Assembly: GCF_032884065.1 (NCBI RefSeq)
Contig: NC_088875.1
Coordinates: forward strand, 43,199,291 to 43,263,290
DNA length: 64,000 nucleotides
DNA from: Artemia franciscana
Taxonomy: Eukaryota > Arthropoda > Branchiopoda > Anostraca > Artemiidae
Direction of reading: 5' to 3'
Shown: one piece after another, positions 35,395-47,039 of the stretch
How positions within the stretch are numbered: the stretch's first letter is position 1
Layout of the letters: every line of letters starts with the position of its first letter
Notes under the pieces: generated by a model
Told to the model about the DNA's origin: nothing
The model's database searches: none
The model's input: only the letters and a program-made list of their open reading frames with translations
Translations under genes and position numbers: made by a program

Positions 35395-36388
35395 AACAGC
35401 TCTTATGAAAGTACTAAAACAAACTTTGCCATAAAGAGCGAGCCATTGACGAGGGGGTGAACCCCTATACGTAATAATTTCTGTCCGTTCTAAGTTTTAA
35501 TGTTGCTCCTTGTTTTCAGTTGAAAAACGATTGTTTCTTTATTTAATTTCTGATCGTTCTTAAAAATAATGCTGAAAAATCCGTTGCCTTCTTCATGGAA
35601 AATTTCCTTCCCCCATGAAAAATTTCTCCATGGAAAGATCCTCCCCCGTAACCTTCTCCCCATGACCCACCCCTTCCAGAAAATCCCCCTGGAAACGTCC
35701 TTATACTTCCCAATAATTAATACTATACGTAAACAATGAGCAAAGATAACAACCTGCAGTCCTTCCCCCGGGGGCTTTGGGGGATTAAGTCATCCTCAAA
35801 GACATATTTACCAGATAATTCAACTATGGTGAACAAAATGGCTATCTTAAAATTTTGATCAGGTGACTCTGGGAAAATAAGCGCTGGAGGGGAAAAGTTC
35901 CCTCCAATTTTTAGTCACTTAAAAAGGGCACTGAAACTTCTAATTTTCCGTTTGAATGAGCCTTCATACAGTGTTTTAGGACACTGGGTTGATGCAGTCA
36001 CTCCAGGAAAGAAAGGAAAAATAAACACGCATCCATGATCTTTCTTCTGGCAAAAAATACAAGTTTCATATTTTTCAGTTATTTAATCAGATAGGAGCTT
36101 CACAACTCTTCAATAGGATTCTCTGATAAGCTGAATGTAATGGTGTGATTTTCATTAAGACTCTATGACTTTTAGGGGGTATTTCCTCCTTTTTTCGAAA
36201 ATAATGCAAATGTTCTCAGGCTCGTTACTTTTTATAGGTAAGATTAAACGATGAATATTGTATTTTTAAAATCAGCATAAAAATCCAATTCTTTTGATAT
36301 ATCTATTTTATCAAAAATTCCAATTTTTAGAGTTTTGGTTACTATTGAGCCGGGTCGCTTCTTATTCACCGTTCGTTACCACGACCTG
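35395..36388 (-). repeat. Family C repeat, reverse-orientation copy
   Basis: Carries 'aaactttgccataaagagcg', 'cttcatggaaaatttccttc', 'cctcaaagacatatttacca', 'cactgggttgatgcagtcac', 'atgacttttagggggtattt' and 'gagccgggtcgcttctta'. The terminal palindrome (36369-36388) is degenerate at three positions. Confidence 0.75.
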
Positions 36389-37406
36389 ATTGACTGATGC
36401 AGGGGAACCATTAGGTACCAAGAATTCAATCTTCAAAATAATTGTCATGTGGATCAAATATGTAAACCCTAAGAAATATAGCTAAGTTACATAATTCTGC
36501 CTATTTAGGCCGGATCGCCACGATGGTTAGAAAAATTTCCATGATTTTCTGCATTGTGTCACCTGCATTTTTATTGGCGCTGTGCATTTTTATGGCAAGG
36601 TCCCTATTGTCTTTTTACGTCAACTTCTTCCTGTGTTTTACTCTATTCAAATTCCATGTCCTTAAAAAATAATCGTAACCAAAGTCGCCTTTTTATCTAC
36701 AGGTTTTTTTGGTAAGTACGAAAATCTTTCTAAGTTAAAATTTTCGACATCTTTGTTAATAAAATTTCTAAATTCATTACGTAAGAGTTATAGATACCGT
36801 CATTTCTTAATATCTTCTATTTTTTGAATTGAATCTTTAGCCTAAGGTAATGTTGAAAGTTTCCTTCGAGAAAATAGCTAGAAAGGCCTAGCAACAGGAT
36901 CACAAAGACCCTTGTGATTGGATCTAGTTGATTTTATAACTGTTTCTAAGCCCCAAACGAGTTATTGGATTCCATAAATTTCCAAACCTCTAATTTCGAA
37001 TCCGTTGACAGTTTCCAGAGATCCTGTTATCTGATCCTAGATATACCCAACAAGTGCATTGATGACACACAGCTTTAGGTTCTAGCAATTTCTAAGTTAG
37101 TTGAAATTCGGCCGGTGTCAGGATAGCTTAGAAGATGGAGAGACACGCCGCGTGTCTCCTTTTTCTTCTGCCAGGAATACTTGCAGGTATTCGGAAATAA
37201 ATTTCCTTCTTCTTCTCATATAGACACATTTTGCATGTCAAAACTCTGTAGATAGTGTTATGAAAACTATGGATCTAATGAAGTACAGTTTTTCAGATTC
37301 TATCAAATTTTCCTTTTTTTAAAGTGACACTTCCTATAATATGCTCGTGGAACTTTTACTTTCTAGGCCTCACTTGACACTCATTCTAACTCAAAGAATT
37401 TAGATT
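36389..37406. other. Intergenic, no recognisable feature
   Basis: A short local palindrome ('gagacacgccgcgtgtctc', 37139-37157) is the only structure noticed. Confidence 0.5.
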
Positions 37407-38225
37407 GCCTGATAGAGATGTACAGGTACTCAACAAATGCAAGATGTAAAGGATATTACAAATAGTTTTACTATGTGCTAGGATTTCTCTATATACATTA
37501 TACTAGTTTTATTTTGTCTATTAAATAGTAAAAAAGGAAATAATATGAAAAAATAAATATAACAATAAGAGAACCTCCTTTGAAGATACAACTTTGGCCT
37601 GCTCCAGAACCATATGCCTACATTTCTCCAACCCCTATGTGGCAAGGGGTTTGGGCCAGGGTCGTAATTTGTTCCAAAATTGTGTATGGGAAATTAGCTG
37701 AAAAATAACTATATATAAGGCACAAAACCATGACGGAAAAAAAAATTCCTAATTAAGGAACTAAACCCTCACCATTCTGATTCAAAGTCTAACGTGCTAG
37801 TAACTGAACCGCCTGATAGAGATCTCTATCTGCCTGATAGAGATGTACAGTTACTCAACAAATGCAAGATGTAAAGGATATTACAAATAGTTTTACTATG
37901 TGCTAGGATTTCTCTATATACATTATACTAGTTTTATTGTGTCTATTAAATAGTAAAAAAGGAAATAATATGAAAAAATAAATATAACAATAAGAGAGCT
38001 TCCTTTGAAGATACAACTTTGGCCTGCTCCAGAACCATATGCCTACACTTCTCCAACCCCTATGTGGCAAGGGGTTTGGGCCAGGGTCGTAATTTGTTCC
38101 AAAATTGTGTATGGGAAATTAGCTGAAAAATAACCATATATAAGGCACAAAACCATGACGGAAAAAAAATTCCTAATTAAGGAACTAAACCCTCACCATT
38201 CTGATTCAAAGTCTAACGTGCGAGT
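37407..38225 (+). repeat. Recent tandem duplication, about 395 bp, period 425
   Basis: Copy 1 starts at 37407 and copy 2 at 37832 with 'gcctgatagagatgtacag'. Both end at 'gattcaaagtctaacgtgc'. The copies differ at only a handful of sites by eye. The junction carries extra partial copies of 'gcctgatagagat' (37811-37831). No coding frame. Confidence 0.92.
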
Positions 38226-38229
38226 AAAC

Positions 38230-38715
38230 AGCTGTTAATCGAATTCAATCTATTTATTTTTCTAAGACCACAACTGTGGAACTCGGAGCCTTTTTCTCAA
38301 AGACAATAGAGAGTAATGTCATCACCAAAAACGTAGTTATTGGGCTTTATTTATCAAATACATTTGTAATTGGCTGTTTACATAAAGAGCATTGAGTCAT
38401 TAAAAGTTTCTAATATAAACAGTGAGAACATTAAACTACATTTGGTGAAACTGAACTTCTGCGAACAGGCGGAGGGGAGGGAGTGAGTCAAGGAATATTC
38501 ATTTGAAAATTCGAGATTCAATTATTTGTTATTCTATGAGTTTCTTCCTCGGAAGAATATTCAGTATTTTAAAAATCATTTGCAAGCCTCAGCGTCGGCT
38601 GAGCGTGTTAGATATTTGATAAGGGGACTGGGAGGGTAAGTATGCGGGAGAGGCTCTTGTGAATCTCTAGCTAAGGATTTTGGACCATAATTATTATAAT
38701 GGTACGGTTTTATAG
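38230..38715. other. Spacer
   Basis: No gene or repeat recognised. Confidence 0.5.
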
Positions 38716-39205
38716 TTCCAAGCTTTCCCACTTAAGAACTGGCACCAAAAGTGCCGTTTGTATTGTTATAATGCACTTACGGATGATAACACTGATAAAA
38801 AAAAAACATAGATAGCTTTCAAATTCGAGCAATAGCTTTCAAATGAGCCATTAAACATCTCTGTAAGGAGTTCTGGTAGCCAACTAGCCCCAACTTTCCG
38901 CTTTAGACGTGGCATCAATAGTGTCATTTTTAGTGTCATTTGGCAATTGTAGATGGTTGAGTTCATAGGAAAACCGTAGATATGAGAAATAGCTTTTATG
39001 GTAGCCTACCTAATAAACATATTTCTACAATGTTTTGGTAGCCCTCTAGCCCCAACCCTTAAGAAATAGCAAATAAAGTGCCATTTTTGTCCCATATTGC
39101 ACTCGCAGATGGTTGAATTCATAGAAAGCACGTAAATGTGAGAAATAAATTTTGAATGAGCCATTGAGCATCTTTCTGTGATTTTCTGGTAAGCCCCTAG
39201 CCCAG
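38716..39205 (+). repeat. Diverged tandem repeat, about three copies of 170 bp
   Basis: Units share 'agtgccattt/gtgtcattt', 'gcagatggttgaattcatag', 'tgagaaatagctttnaaatg', 'gagccattaaacatctctgt', 'tggtagccctctagcccca'. Confidence 0.65.
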
Positions 39206-39409
39206 GATAAAAAATATAAATCTGGCATTGAATATAAAATAATCGGGAGACAGATCAATACTACCCATGCTAAGAAGTGATTTTCCTTGTTGTTCAAGGA
39301 TGCGGACTGTAATTTCCCTTTCTAGTGGTTTTTTACTATGCTGATTCCAATTGTACACTTCTATTTTTATTTTTTTTATCTGAAGCCATTTTTGAGGGGT
39401 TTCAGTCTT

Positions 39410-40400
39410 TATTTCGGAATTTTGAAAAAAATAGTTGTCTCAAAATTTCGATCGCATGTAATTTGGAAAAGAGGGTGTAGGAGGAGCTAGTTGCTCTTCG
39501 ATCACTTTGAACTCTTGGAAAGGGACTATAACTTTCAATTTTGAATGAAATAAGCAGCTTCTTTCAAAGTTTGTACGACTGTCACTTCCACAGTAACCTT
39601 ATATGCCCCTGAGGTAAAGCTTACAACCCTTCCCCGCGGGCGTTAAGGATTGTGTCATCCCCAAAGGCGTTATAATATGATCTTTGGACTATTTTGAACA
39701 AAACAACTGTCTCAAAAGTTAGATCAGATGCATTTGGGGAAAAGAGGGCTCAAGGGGGAGTGGGAATTATTTGCCCTACGATCACTTTCGACTCTTTAAA
39801 AGAGATATAGAAACTCTAATTTCCAATAAACTTTGACTCCTCCAAAGTTCATACGGCCACCTTTTCAATAAAAAACTGTATGCCCCCGTAGCATACCTTG
39901 AAAACCTTTCCCCTGGGCTCTGGGGGTTTATGTTGACCCCAAAATCAGTGTTATATAATCTTTGGACTATTTTCAACAAAATGACTATCTCAAATTTTCG
40001 ATCAGAGTATTTGGAGAAAGTTAGGGGGCTGTTGTCCTCTGATCACTTTTTACTCTTAAAGTGAGGAACTATAACTTTAAATTTACAATCAAGGGATCCT
40101 TCCATTCCCTTATATGCCCCTGGGGAACAACTTACAACCCTTGACCCCGAGCTCTGGGGGCCTTTGTCATCCCAGACGTATTGTTATAAAAAACACTGAC
40201 TATTTTGAACAAAATGGCAGGCTGAAAATCTGCTTAGATAAAACTAGGGAGTGCTAGTTACCCTCCGATCACTTTTGACTCTTAAAACGAAACTAGAACT
40301 TTCAATTTTTAATCAAACAAGCCCCTTCTGATATGTATATGGCCGATCCTTTTACGAAAATCTTAAAGGCCCCAGCGATGCATGGGTGCCAGCAGAAAAT
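39410..40400 (+). repeat. Family D tandem array (about 240-bp units), diverged copy
   Basis: About four units in the same order as 10990-13320: 'actataactttcaatttt', 'tatatgcccctgaggtaaag', 'cttacaacccttcccc', 'tttggactattttgaacaaa', 'ctcaaaagttagatcagatg', 'ctacgatcactttcgactct'. Confidence 0.75.
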
Positions 40401-40759
40401 TTTCCAGGGTAGCAAAATACCAAAATAACAGTGGTGGTTGGGTGACAGGGAATATATTTCAGGAAATTCTGTTCGTTGGAGTAAGTTTATTTTAAATAAT
40501 CTTAAGAAACATTCACCAATAAAAACAGCAATTAAATTGTATGCAAAATGAAACCAAATACAGTAAATTTTAAACGACACGGATTTCTCGTAAAGAAATA
40601 AATTTATTTAATCAATAATGTATTTAATTATTATGCATTTTTAAAAGGAAATCAAATACAAAATTTCAGAAATATTTATTGCTTCCGTAGATTACAACAC
40701 GTGTAGACTTGTCTTGTGTGTGGCCGAGGCTTGAGACAGGCATGGTCCTTGCATCCCCC

Positions 40760-41160
40760 TTTTTCAAAAAAAGATGGTGAGTGGACTGCATGAGCTCCCT
40801 TACCCTACAAGGCTATACAAGCTGAAACTCCCAACTCTGGTTTATAGAAGAAGACCGGGTGATGCCATTCTGGTTCATAAACTTATTAATTCAAAGGCAG
40901 TTCCTGGTCTTCTTCCTCTGTCGTCTCAGGATTCTTGTACAAGGGGACATAACTTGAAGTTATCCAGGCATTTCTCCTCAAAGTTGCAACGCGCCCATTT
41001 TCTTACCAACCGTGTTGCCAACCTCTGGAACAAATTACTGCCAGATACCGTTGTTGCCCAAACCACAGACAGCTTTAAGAACCATCTTGACAACGAATGG
41101 TCAAAAAAAGAATGGAAGTATAACCGGGAAGCACTCGAATCAGCAACATCAAACCACTAG
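40760..41160 (+). pseudogene. C-terminal tail of a Jockey/CR1-like LINE ORF2
   Basis: A 128-codon open frame (Met at 40774, stop at 41158-41160). It has the typical C-terminal region of LINE ORF2 beyond the RT: ELPYPTRLYKLKLPTLVYRRRPGDAI followed (in pieces) by a 'HNLKLSR..FSSKLQRAHFLTNRVANLWNKLP'-like block. The same block occurs in the minus-strand LINE near 23150. The RT upstream is missing, so the copy is 5'-truncated. Confidence 0.8.
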
Positions 41161-42279
41161 TCAAGTGTACGTATTCAACTATGTGTCATGTGTTATCAAC
41201 TCTGGAGTTCCTACAAGGAAAAACCCTTATATTGCTCCAAGCTGCAATTTAAGGTAATTTAAGGTGTTATAGACTATTGTATTGTGTTGTAGACTTGTCA
41301 TGTAGACTATGCAATTTCCTACGTCTTAGAATAGTTCGCAGAATAAGTAGAGATGCTCAAAAATCATCCTGCCTACGTAAATACTACGTTTTGATTTTAC
41401 AATGGCCATGTAAAACGTACCTCTTTCATAACAGGACAATTCTCCCCCTCGAACTTAAATCCCTTATATATTCAGACACTAAAAAAATAGAATAGCAAAA
41501 GAAAAACAAAATTTAAACTTACTATCCAGCTGTTATATTTAAATTTAAGTTTAAATTTTGTTTCTCTTTCTTTTAATTGTCCTATTCTTTAAATAAAATG
41601 AACAGGTTCAAAAAAAAATTTGGTCCCAAGAGAATCATATCAAATATTTAGTGGTTAAAAAACTGGAAGTATAACTGTGGTGGAGGCATATTCAATTGGA
41701 AATCAAAATTTCTTGTGCCATTCCTAAGGGTCAAAAATAATTGGAAGATAGCCAGCCCTCTCTTGGCACCTTTTTATCTCAAATTCATCAGATTAAAATT
41801 ATAAAATAGCCATTTTGTTCGGAATATTCAAAAATACAAATAATTAATTTGGGAGGGGGGTCAAAAATGTCCCCCAGTCCCCGGAACAAAGGCTGTTAGT
41901 TATACAAGTTGCACATCGTTACTTTGATACTTGGATTTACTGATTTGCTGGATAGCTTTGATTTATAGGACAGGGGCTGTAAATTATGGAAGTCGCTTTG
42001 TGTTACTTTAATGCTTTCTTTACTTTGATACTTTGCTAATTTTTGATACTTTGATTAAAGTAAAAAATAAGTTTTTGTAGCTGAAATTAAGGAGCAACAT
42101 TAAAGTCAATATCGAACAGAAACCGTTCCGTATAGGAAGGGTTGCCCCCCTTCAATACCGTGCTCTTATGCTAAGGCTCTTAATGCTTTCTAAACAGCTT
42201 TCTATTCTAATTAAACGACCCCTTTTTTTCAGTAGCCGTTCATAAAAAAAAGTTGGGACAAACAGTCAAACTTTAGCGT
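41161..42279. other. Spacer with a palindrome and a weak family D fragment
   Basis: An inverted repeat with arms at about 41482-41521 and 41547-41592 contains 'aacaaaatttaaactta' and 'taagtttaaattttgttt'. About 41690-41900 is a single, diverged reverse-orientation family D unit ('agccattttgttcggaatat', 'cccccagtccccggaac'). Confidence 0.6.
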
Positions 42280-43080
42280 AAATAACAAGGTATTGAGGAG
42301 GGGAAATCCATCATATATGGCATAATTTCGTTTGTTTATGTTGCTTCTTAATTAATGCTGCTTTTTACTTTCAGCTAAGAAAACTTGTTTTTTCATTTAA
42401 TTTCTGATCGTTATTCAAGCCAGTAATTCTGGCTCACCCTCCATGAAACATACCCCCCTCGAGGAAAACTTCTCCGTCAAAATTATCATCCAACGTAAAG
42501 TACACCCCCTATCCGTAAAATTTCCCCACTGTAATTTATTTCCCCCGTAAAATCCAGACACATTTATCCTCGTTGAAAATCTCCCCACTGTAAAATATTT
42601 TACGTGCGATTCTGCCTGAAAAATTCTTAGTATGCTTTCATTTTGAAAAATACTAATCTCTAATTTGTTTCTCTATAAGTCTGGAAATACCCCTTTCCAT
42701 AGAAGTTATTTCCCAAAAATCAAACACGAGGAAACTAGCCTTCGGATCATTCTCTTGGAACATCTCTACCTGCAAAATTGAGGTGGCAAAAAAAAATGTA
42801 AGACAACTAAAAGGAATTTCGTATATGAATTCTATAAAATCCACGTAGTGTAAAATTTTCCCTGGGAACTTTGCTCCCAAAAATCTCCCTCCCTGAAGAA
42901 ACTTCTCCCTATGGAAATCCAGCCCAAGTTAAAAATCCCTCCCTATGAAAAATATCTGTATATTTCCCAATATACAATACTTAAACAATGGGTGAATTTC
43001 ATAACTTACAGGCCTCTCTCCTTAGACTGGAAAAGACATTTTATCCCTAAAGACGTAATTATTTGATCTTGCTGAATTTT
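42280..43080. repeat. Diverged family C fragment
   Basis: Recognisable pieces are 'aactttagcgtaaataacaa', 'ttaatgctgctttttacttt', and then 'ctccgtcaaaattatcatcc' followed by several 'cccccgtaaaatc' strings. The latter parallel the 'cccccatgaaaaatttctcc' part of family C. Confidence 0.5.
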
Positions 43081-43097
43081 ATGTATCTGGAATCAAA

Positions 43098-44545
43098 CAG
43101 TTCGTGGTAACGAACTGTAGTAAGGAGCAACCCGGCTCAATGGTACCCAAAACTCTAAAAAACGGATTTGATACCAATAGTTATATCAAAAGAATCGCAT
43201 CTTGATGCTGATTTTAAATATATAAGTTTCATCAAGTTTAGTCTTACCCATCAAAAGTTACGAGCCTGAGGAAATTTGCCCTAGTTTAGAAAATAGGGGG
43301 AAATACCCCCTAAAATTCATAGAATCTTAACGAAAATCACACCATCAGATTCAGCATATCAGAGAACCCTTCTGTATAAGTTCCAAGCTCCTATCTGCAA
43401 AAACGTGGAATTTTGTGTTTTTTGCCAAAAGAGAAAAAAATCACGGATGCGTTTATTTGTTGTTTTTTTTTCCAGGGGTGATCGTATCGACCCAGTGGTC
43501 CTAGAAGTTTGCGATAGGGCTTATTCGAACGGAAATGAAAAGTTCCAGTGCCCTTTTTCGGTGACCAAAAAAATTGGAGGGCACCTAGGCCTCCTCCCAC
43601 GCTCATTTTTTCCCAAAGTCGTCGGATAAAAATTCTGAGATAGCCATTTTATTCAACATAGTCGAAAAATCTTATAACTATGTCTTTGGGGACGACTTAC
43701 TCCCCCAGTCCCCGTGGGAGTGGCTGCAAATTACAAACTTTGACCAGTGTTTGCATATATTAATGGTTATTGGGAAGTGTCCAGACGTTTTTAGGGGGAT
43801 TTTTTGGTTGGGAGGAGGGATTGAGAAGAGGGGGTTATATGGGGGAAACTTTCCATGGAGGAATTTGCCATGGGGAAGAAGATTTCCATGAAGGGGGCGC
43901 AGCATTTTCTGCATTATTTAAAAAAATGAAAAAATAAATATGAAAAGTTTTTTCAACTGAAAGTAAGGATTAGTATTAAAACTTAAAAAGAACAGAGAAT
44001 ATTGCGCATATAAGGGGTTTACCTCCTCCTAATACCTCACTCTTTACACTAAAGTATTTTTAGTAATTTCAACTATTTATTCTATGGCCTTTGTGATTCA
44101 GGGGACAAATTTTAAGCTTTAGTGTAAAGAGCGAGGTATTGACGAGTCATATGAATATAGAAGTTTCTTACGTAAGCTAATTCGTAAGTTACGTATATCT
44201 TTTACTAATGAAAACGTTCGTAAAAAACAAAAATTTCTAGTTGCCAGTAAGTACCCAAAAAATTGGAGGGCAACTAGGCCTTCTCCCTCCTTTTTTCTCA
44301 AAATCATTCTATCAAAACTATGGGAAAGCCATTTAGCCAAATAAATGAATATGCAAATTTCGCTTTAATTCTTCATCTGCGGAGAGCCGAAATCAAAACA
44401 TGGATTAACTAAAAAACGTTCAGATATTAAATTAAAAAAAACTGAAAGTAAGGAGCGACATTAAAACTTAAAACAAACAGAAATTGCCCCTTTTATGAAA
44501 GGGGCTGTTCCCTCTTCAACACCCTGCTCTTTACGCTAAATTTTT
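43098..44545 (+). repeat. Family C dispersed repeat, near full-length copy
   Basis: Starts with the terminal palindrome (43098-43117) and 'tagtaaggagcaacccggctc'. It contains all blocks of the 8616-10354 copy in the same order and ends near 'gaaaggggctgttccctctt' and 'gctctttacgctaaat'. There is no protein-coding frame with recognisable motifs. Frames at 43391-43606 and 43405-43629 lie inside the repeat. Confidence 0.8.
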
Positions 44546-44658
44546 TACTGTTTTAAAAAGTAGAGCTGAGAGAAAGATTCAGAGGGCAAAAAATGTTTTT
44601 TATGTCCTTTATGTACTGGCGATTTAGCAAAATATTAATAACTTTTTTCTGATTGCAG

Positions 44659-44700
44659 GCCCTCTTCCTCGGTCAACATGTGCATCAGAATGCTTGCTAC
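44659..44700 (+). CDS. Vitellogenin/apolipophorin-like lipid transfer protein, exon (mature N terminus)
   Basis: A 42-bp exon between an AG acceptor (gattgcag) and a GTAAGT donor. Read in the phase set by the next exon it gives PLPRSTCASECLL plus the first base of a Pro codon. A Cys-x-x-x-Cys just before the lipid-transfer domain is typical of the start of mature vitellogenins and apolipophorins, which carry lipid in haemolymph or yolk. The exon begins with two bases completing a codon, so a signal-peptide exon must lie upstream. It was not identified. The exon was chosen because its end phase joins the following exon exactly. Confidence 0.68.
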
Positions 44701-46192
44701 GTAAGTTGTTTTATTTTATGTATGTTTTCTGTCAATTTCTTAGAGATATTTTTTATTTTACAAATTATTCTGTTCTTGTTCCTCATACTTCGTTCTTCTT
44801 ATGAACTCATTTTGATTCTGTCAGTGTTCATTTTATTATCTTACCGTTGTTGGCAGTTAAATATTATTACAAAGGACAATTCTGAGAATCTATTGTAGAG
44901 GGGGAAGGAGGTTTATTGGAATAGCCTGTTTTAAAATGTACAAGCAAGTGCCTTTAGCGTTTTACGATAACCTCGCCAATTATGATAACCCTCAGAACAA
45001 AATTCTGTTTCAAGAAATAAACTGTGTGGTTTTAATCGACACTTTTTATGCTAAATCGGAATGAGTGGCCAGAAATTTCCATCAATAAAAATATTTGATA
45101 CTATTTTTATTTTTAATATCTTTAGCGTTTTAAGCAGGAATTATAAATGCCAAAGCAAATCTGATACTGATTTTCAGTTTAGTATTCAAAGCTACGTTGA
45201 AACGCTTCCCTAGACAATATTGGTAATGACGGAATTTGAAAAAAAAAATAAAACATTGTTCAATAACCACGGGTGATTGCAGAATTTTAGTTAAGTATTC
45301 TGATTCAGTATGAAAAGTTTCCTGACTGGCAGGAAGATAGATTATCAAAAGTGAAACAGAATTTCCATCGTAATAAGCTTGTGTTAATATCAATAGAAAT
45401 GTTTGAAACAAAGAACAGTCTTTCTTTGTTTTGTGTCCCAATGTGTAAATTTTTGAATTGTAACTTCTTTGGGCTTTATTTAATTGGTTAAATGCAGTGG
45501 CTTTAGAATCAAGAAGCTCAACTCTAAAGTAAAAACCTGCAAAAATATTTTAAGTACCAAGGATTGTAAAAATGAAATCTGATTATTAGAATTGTTAAGT
45601 GGAAATTTAAAGTAACATGACAATCCTAAAAATTAAGGAAAGATCAGGAGCTTATTTTCTAATGAGAAATACCTTTTTGTGCAGTTGTGTAGTTTTGATA
45701 GTACCGCGTGCCAAATTTAATAAAAAGTATTTTAGGTGAAAAATCAGTAAAAAAAATAACAGGGCCACAAACCAATTATTGGTTTGTATCTTCCTTTCCA
45801 CTGCTTATTTGTTTTTGGGACTCAACAGTTTGCTAGTGTTCAAAAATTTGCCGTCAAGAAGCGTTATCAAATTTAAATTATTAGATTTTCTTATTTGTTT
45901 GCATGGTTCAACGTCGCAACACTGACAAAAATCAGGTCACGCCCTCTAATCTTATAATTTTGAAATAGCAAAAGGAAACCACTTAGACAATTGTGTTTTT
46001 TAGGCATGAATAGACTTAAGCCAAAACTATTTTTTAAGACATCATTGGTATTCTAAAGCCTTATCCCACAGTTAAGAACCCCAGCTTGTTCAAAGTTACT
46101 CAAGTTAAAATATTAAAACCTTATATAATTTTTCATTTTTGGCTGGGCTATACCAAACTCAATTCAAACTGTAAAATCACGATTTTTTACAG
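44701..46192 (+). other. Intron 1 of the lipid transfer protein gene
   Basis: 1.5 kb, AT-rich, with no mobile element recognised. Confidence 0.6.
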
Positions 46193-46392
46193 CTATGAAT
46201 CCTAAGTTCTCCTATGAAGTTGGAAAGGCATATGTGTACAATTTTCAGACAACGACTGAGACGGCTATAACTGGCACCAGCAAAGATGTCGCAATCGTCA
46301 CTCTCAGCGGTGTCGCAACTGTTAATGTTCTGAACCCGTGCGACTTTAGCTTGCAGATAAGCAAAACTAAAGTGAGAGCATCTAATGAAAAG
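46193..46392 (+). CDS. Vitellogenin/apolipophorin-like lipid transfer protein, exon (start of vitellogenin N domain)
   Basis: After an AG acceptor (tttttacag) the exon reads P-MNPKFSYEVGKAYVYNF, the hallmark opening strand of the vitellogenin N / large lipid transfer domain. It continues through alternating beta-strand sequence with NPCDFSLQISK to ASNEK, where a GTAAGA donor follows. It enters with two bases completing the Pro codon and ends at a codon boundary. The Met at 46195 is internal to the protein, not a start. The following intron is about 9.65 kb and is filled with mobile elements. Confidence 0.85.
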
Positions 46393-47039
46393 GTAAGATA
46401 AAATGCATTCTAAAAACTAATTACATTGCAGTTACTACCAATCCCTCAACTTTCTTTGCAAAAAACGAGATTTATGATATAAGTGCCAGTATCACCAAAT
46501 TGGCTAATACAGGTGACAACTCTTTAAACTGATTGTATAGCGGTTAATACCAATACTGACACTTTGGTTTTAGTTGGGGACTGACGAATACATACTATAT
46601 GGACCGATAGGCAGACAGTGACAGATAAGTATGTAAAAAAGAAGAAGCATTGATGTTACAAGACAATGCAGACCAATAACAGAGAAGACAACGATGCATG
46701 TAACAAAATTTAGACTGTAAGACGGACTAGATAAGTAAGTTTGAAAAACACTTCAATATCCAAGACGCCATAAAAGACTAGCACATTAGAATCTATTTTA
46801 ATTTCTCACATGCTAAAATAAAAAAAGCACAAAAGTGAAAAATGCATGCAAGGAGTCTAAAATTAATTTAAAATTTTTCATGTTAACTAAGGACAATTTC
46901 CACTGAAAATCACTTCAAATATTCCTTATTTTAAAGGCAAAGAGGGCTTAAGAAAATACAGACGAAACCAATCATTTAAAATTTGACAATGTCTACATTC
47001 ACAAGCGCTTCATTGCTGAGTTCAGGCAGGATTCAAGAT

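Noticed and set aside
46195-46401. Met at 46195 as the start of a separate small protein
   Set aside because: The frame continues upstream through a splice acceptor into a matching exon, and the sequence is the interior of a vitellogenin N domain.
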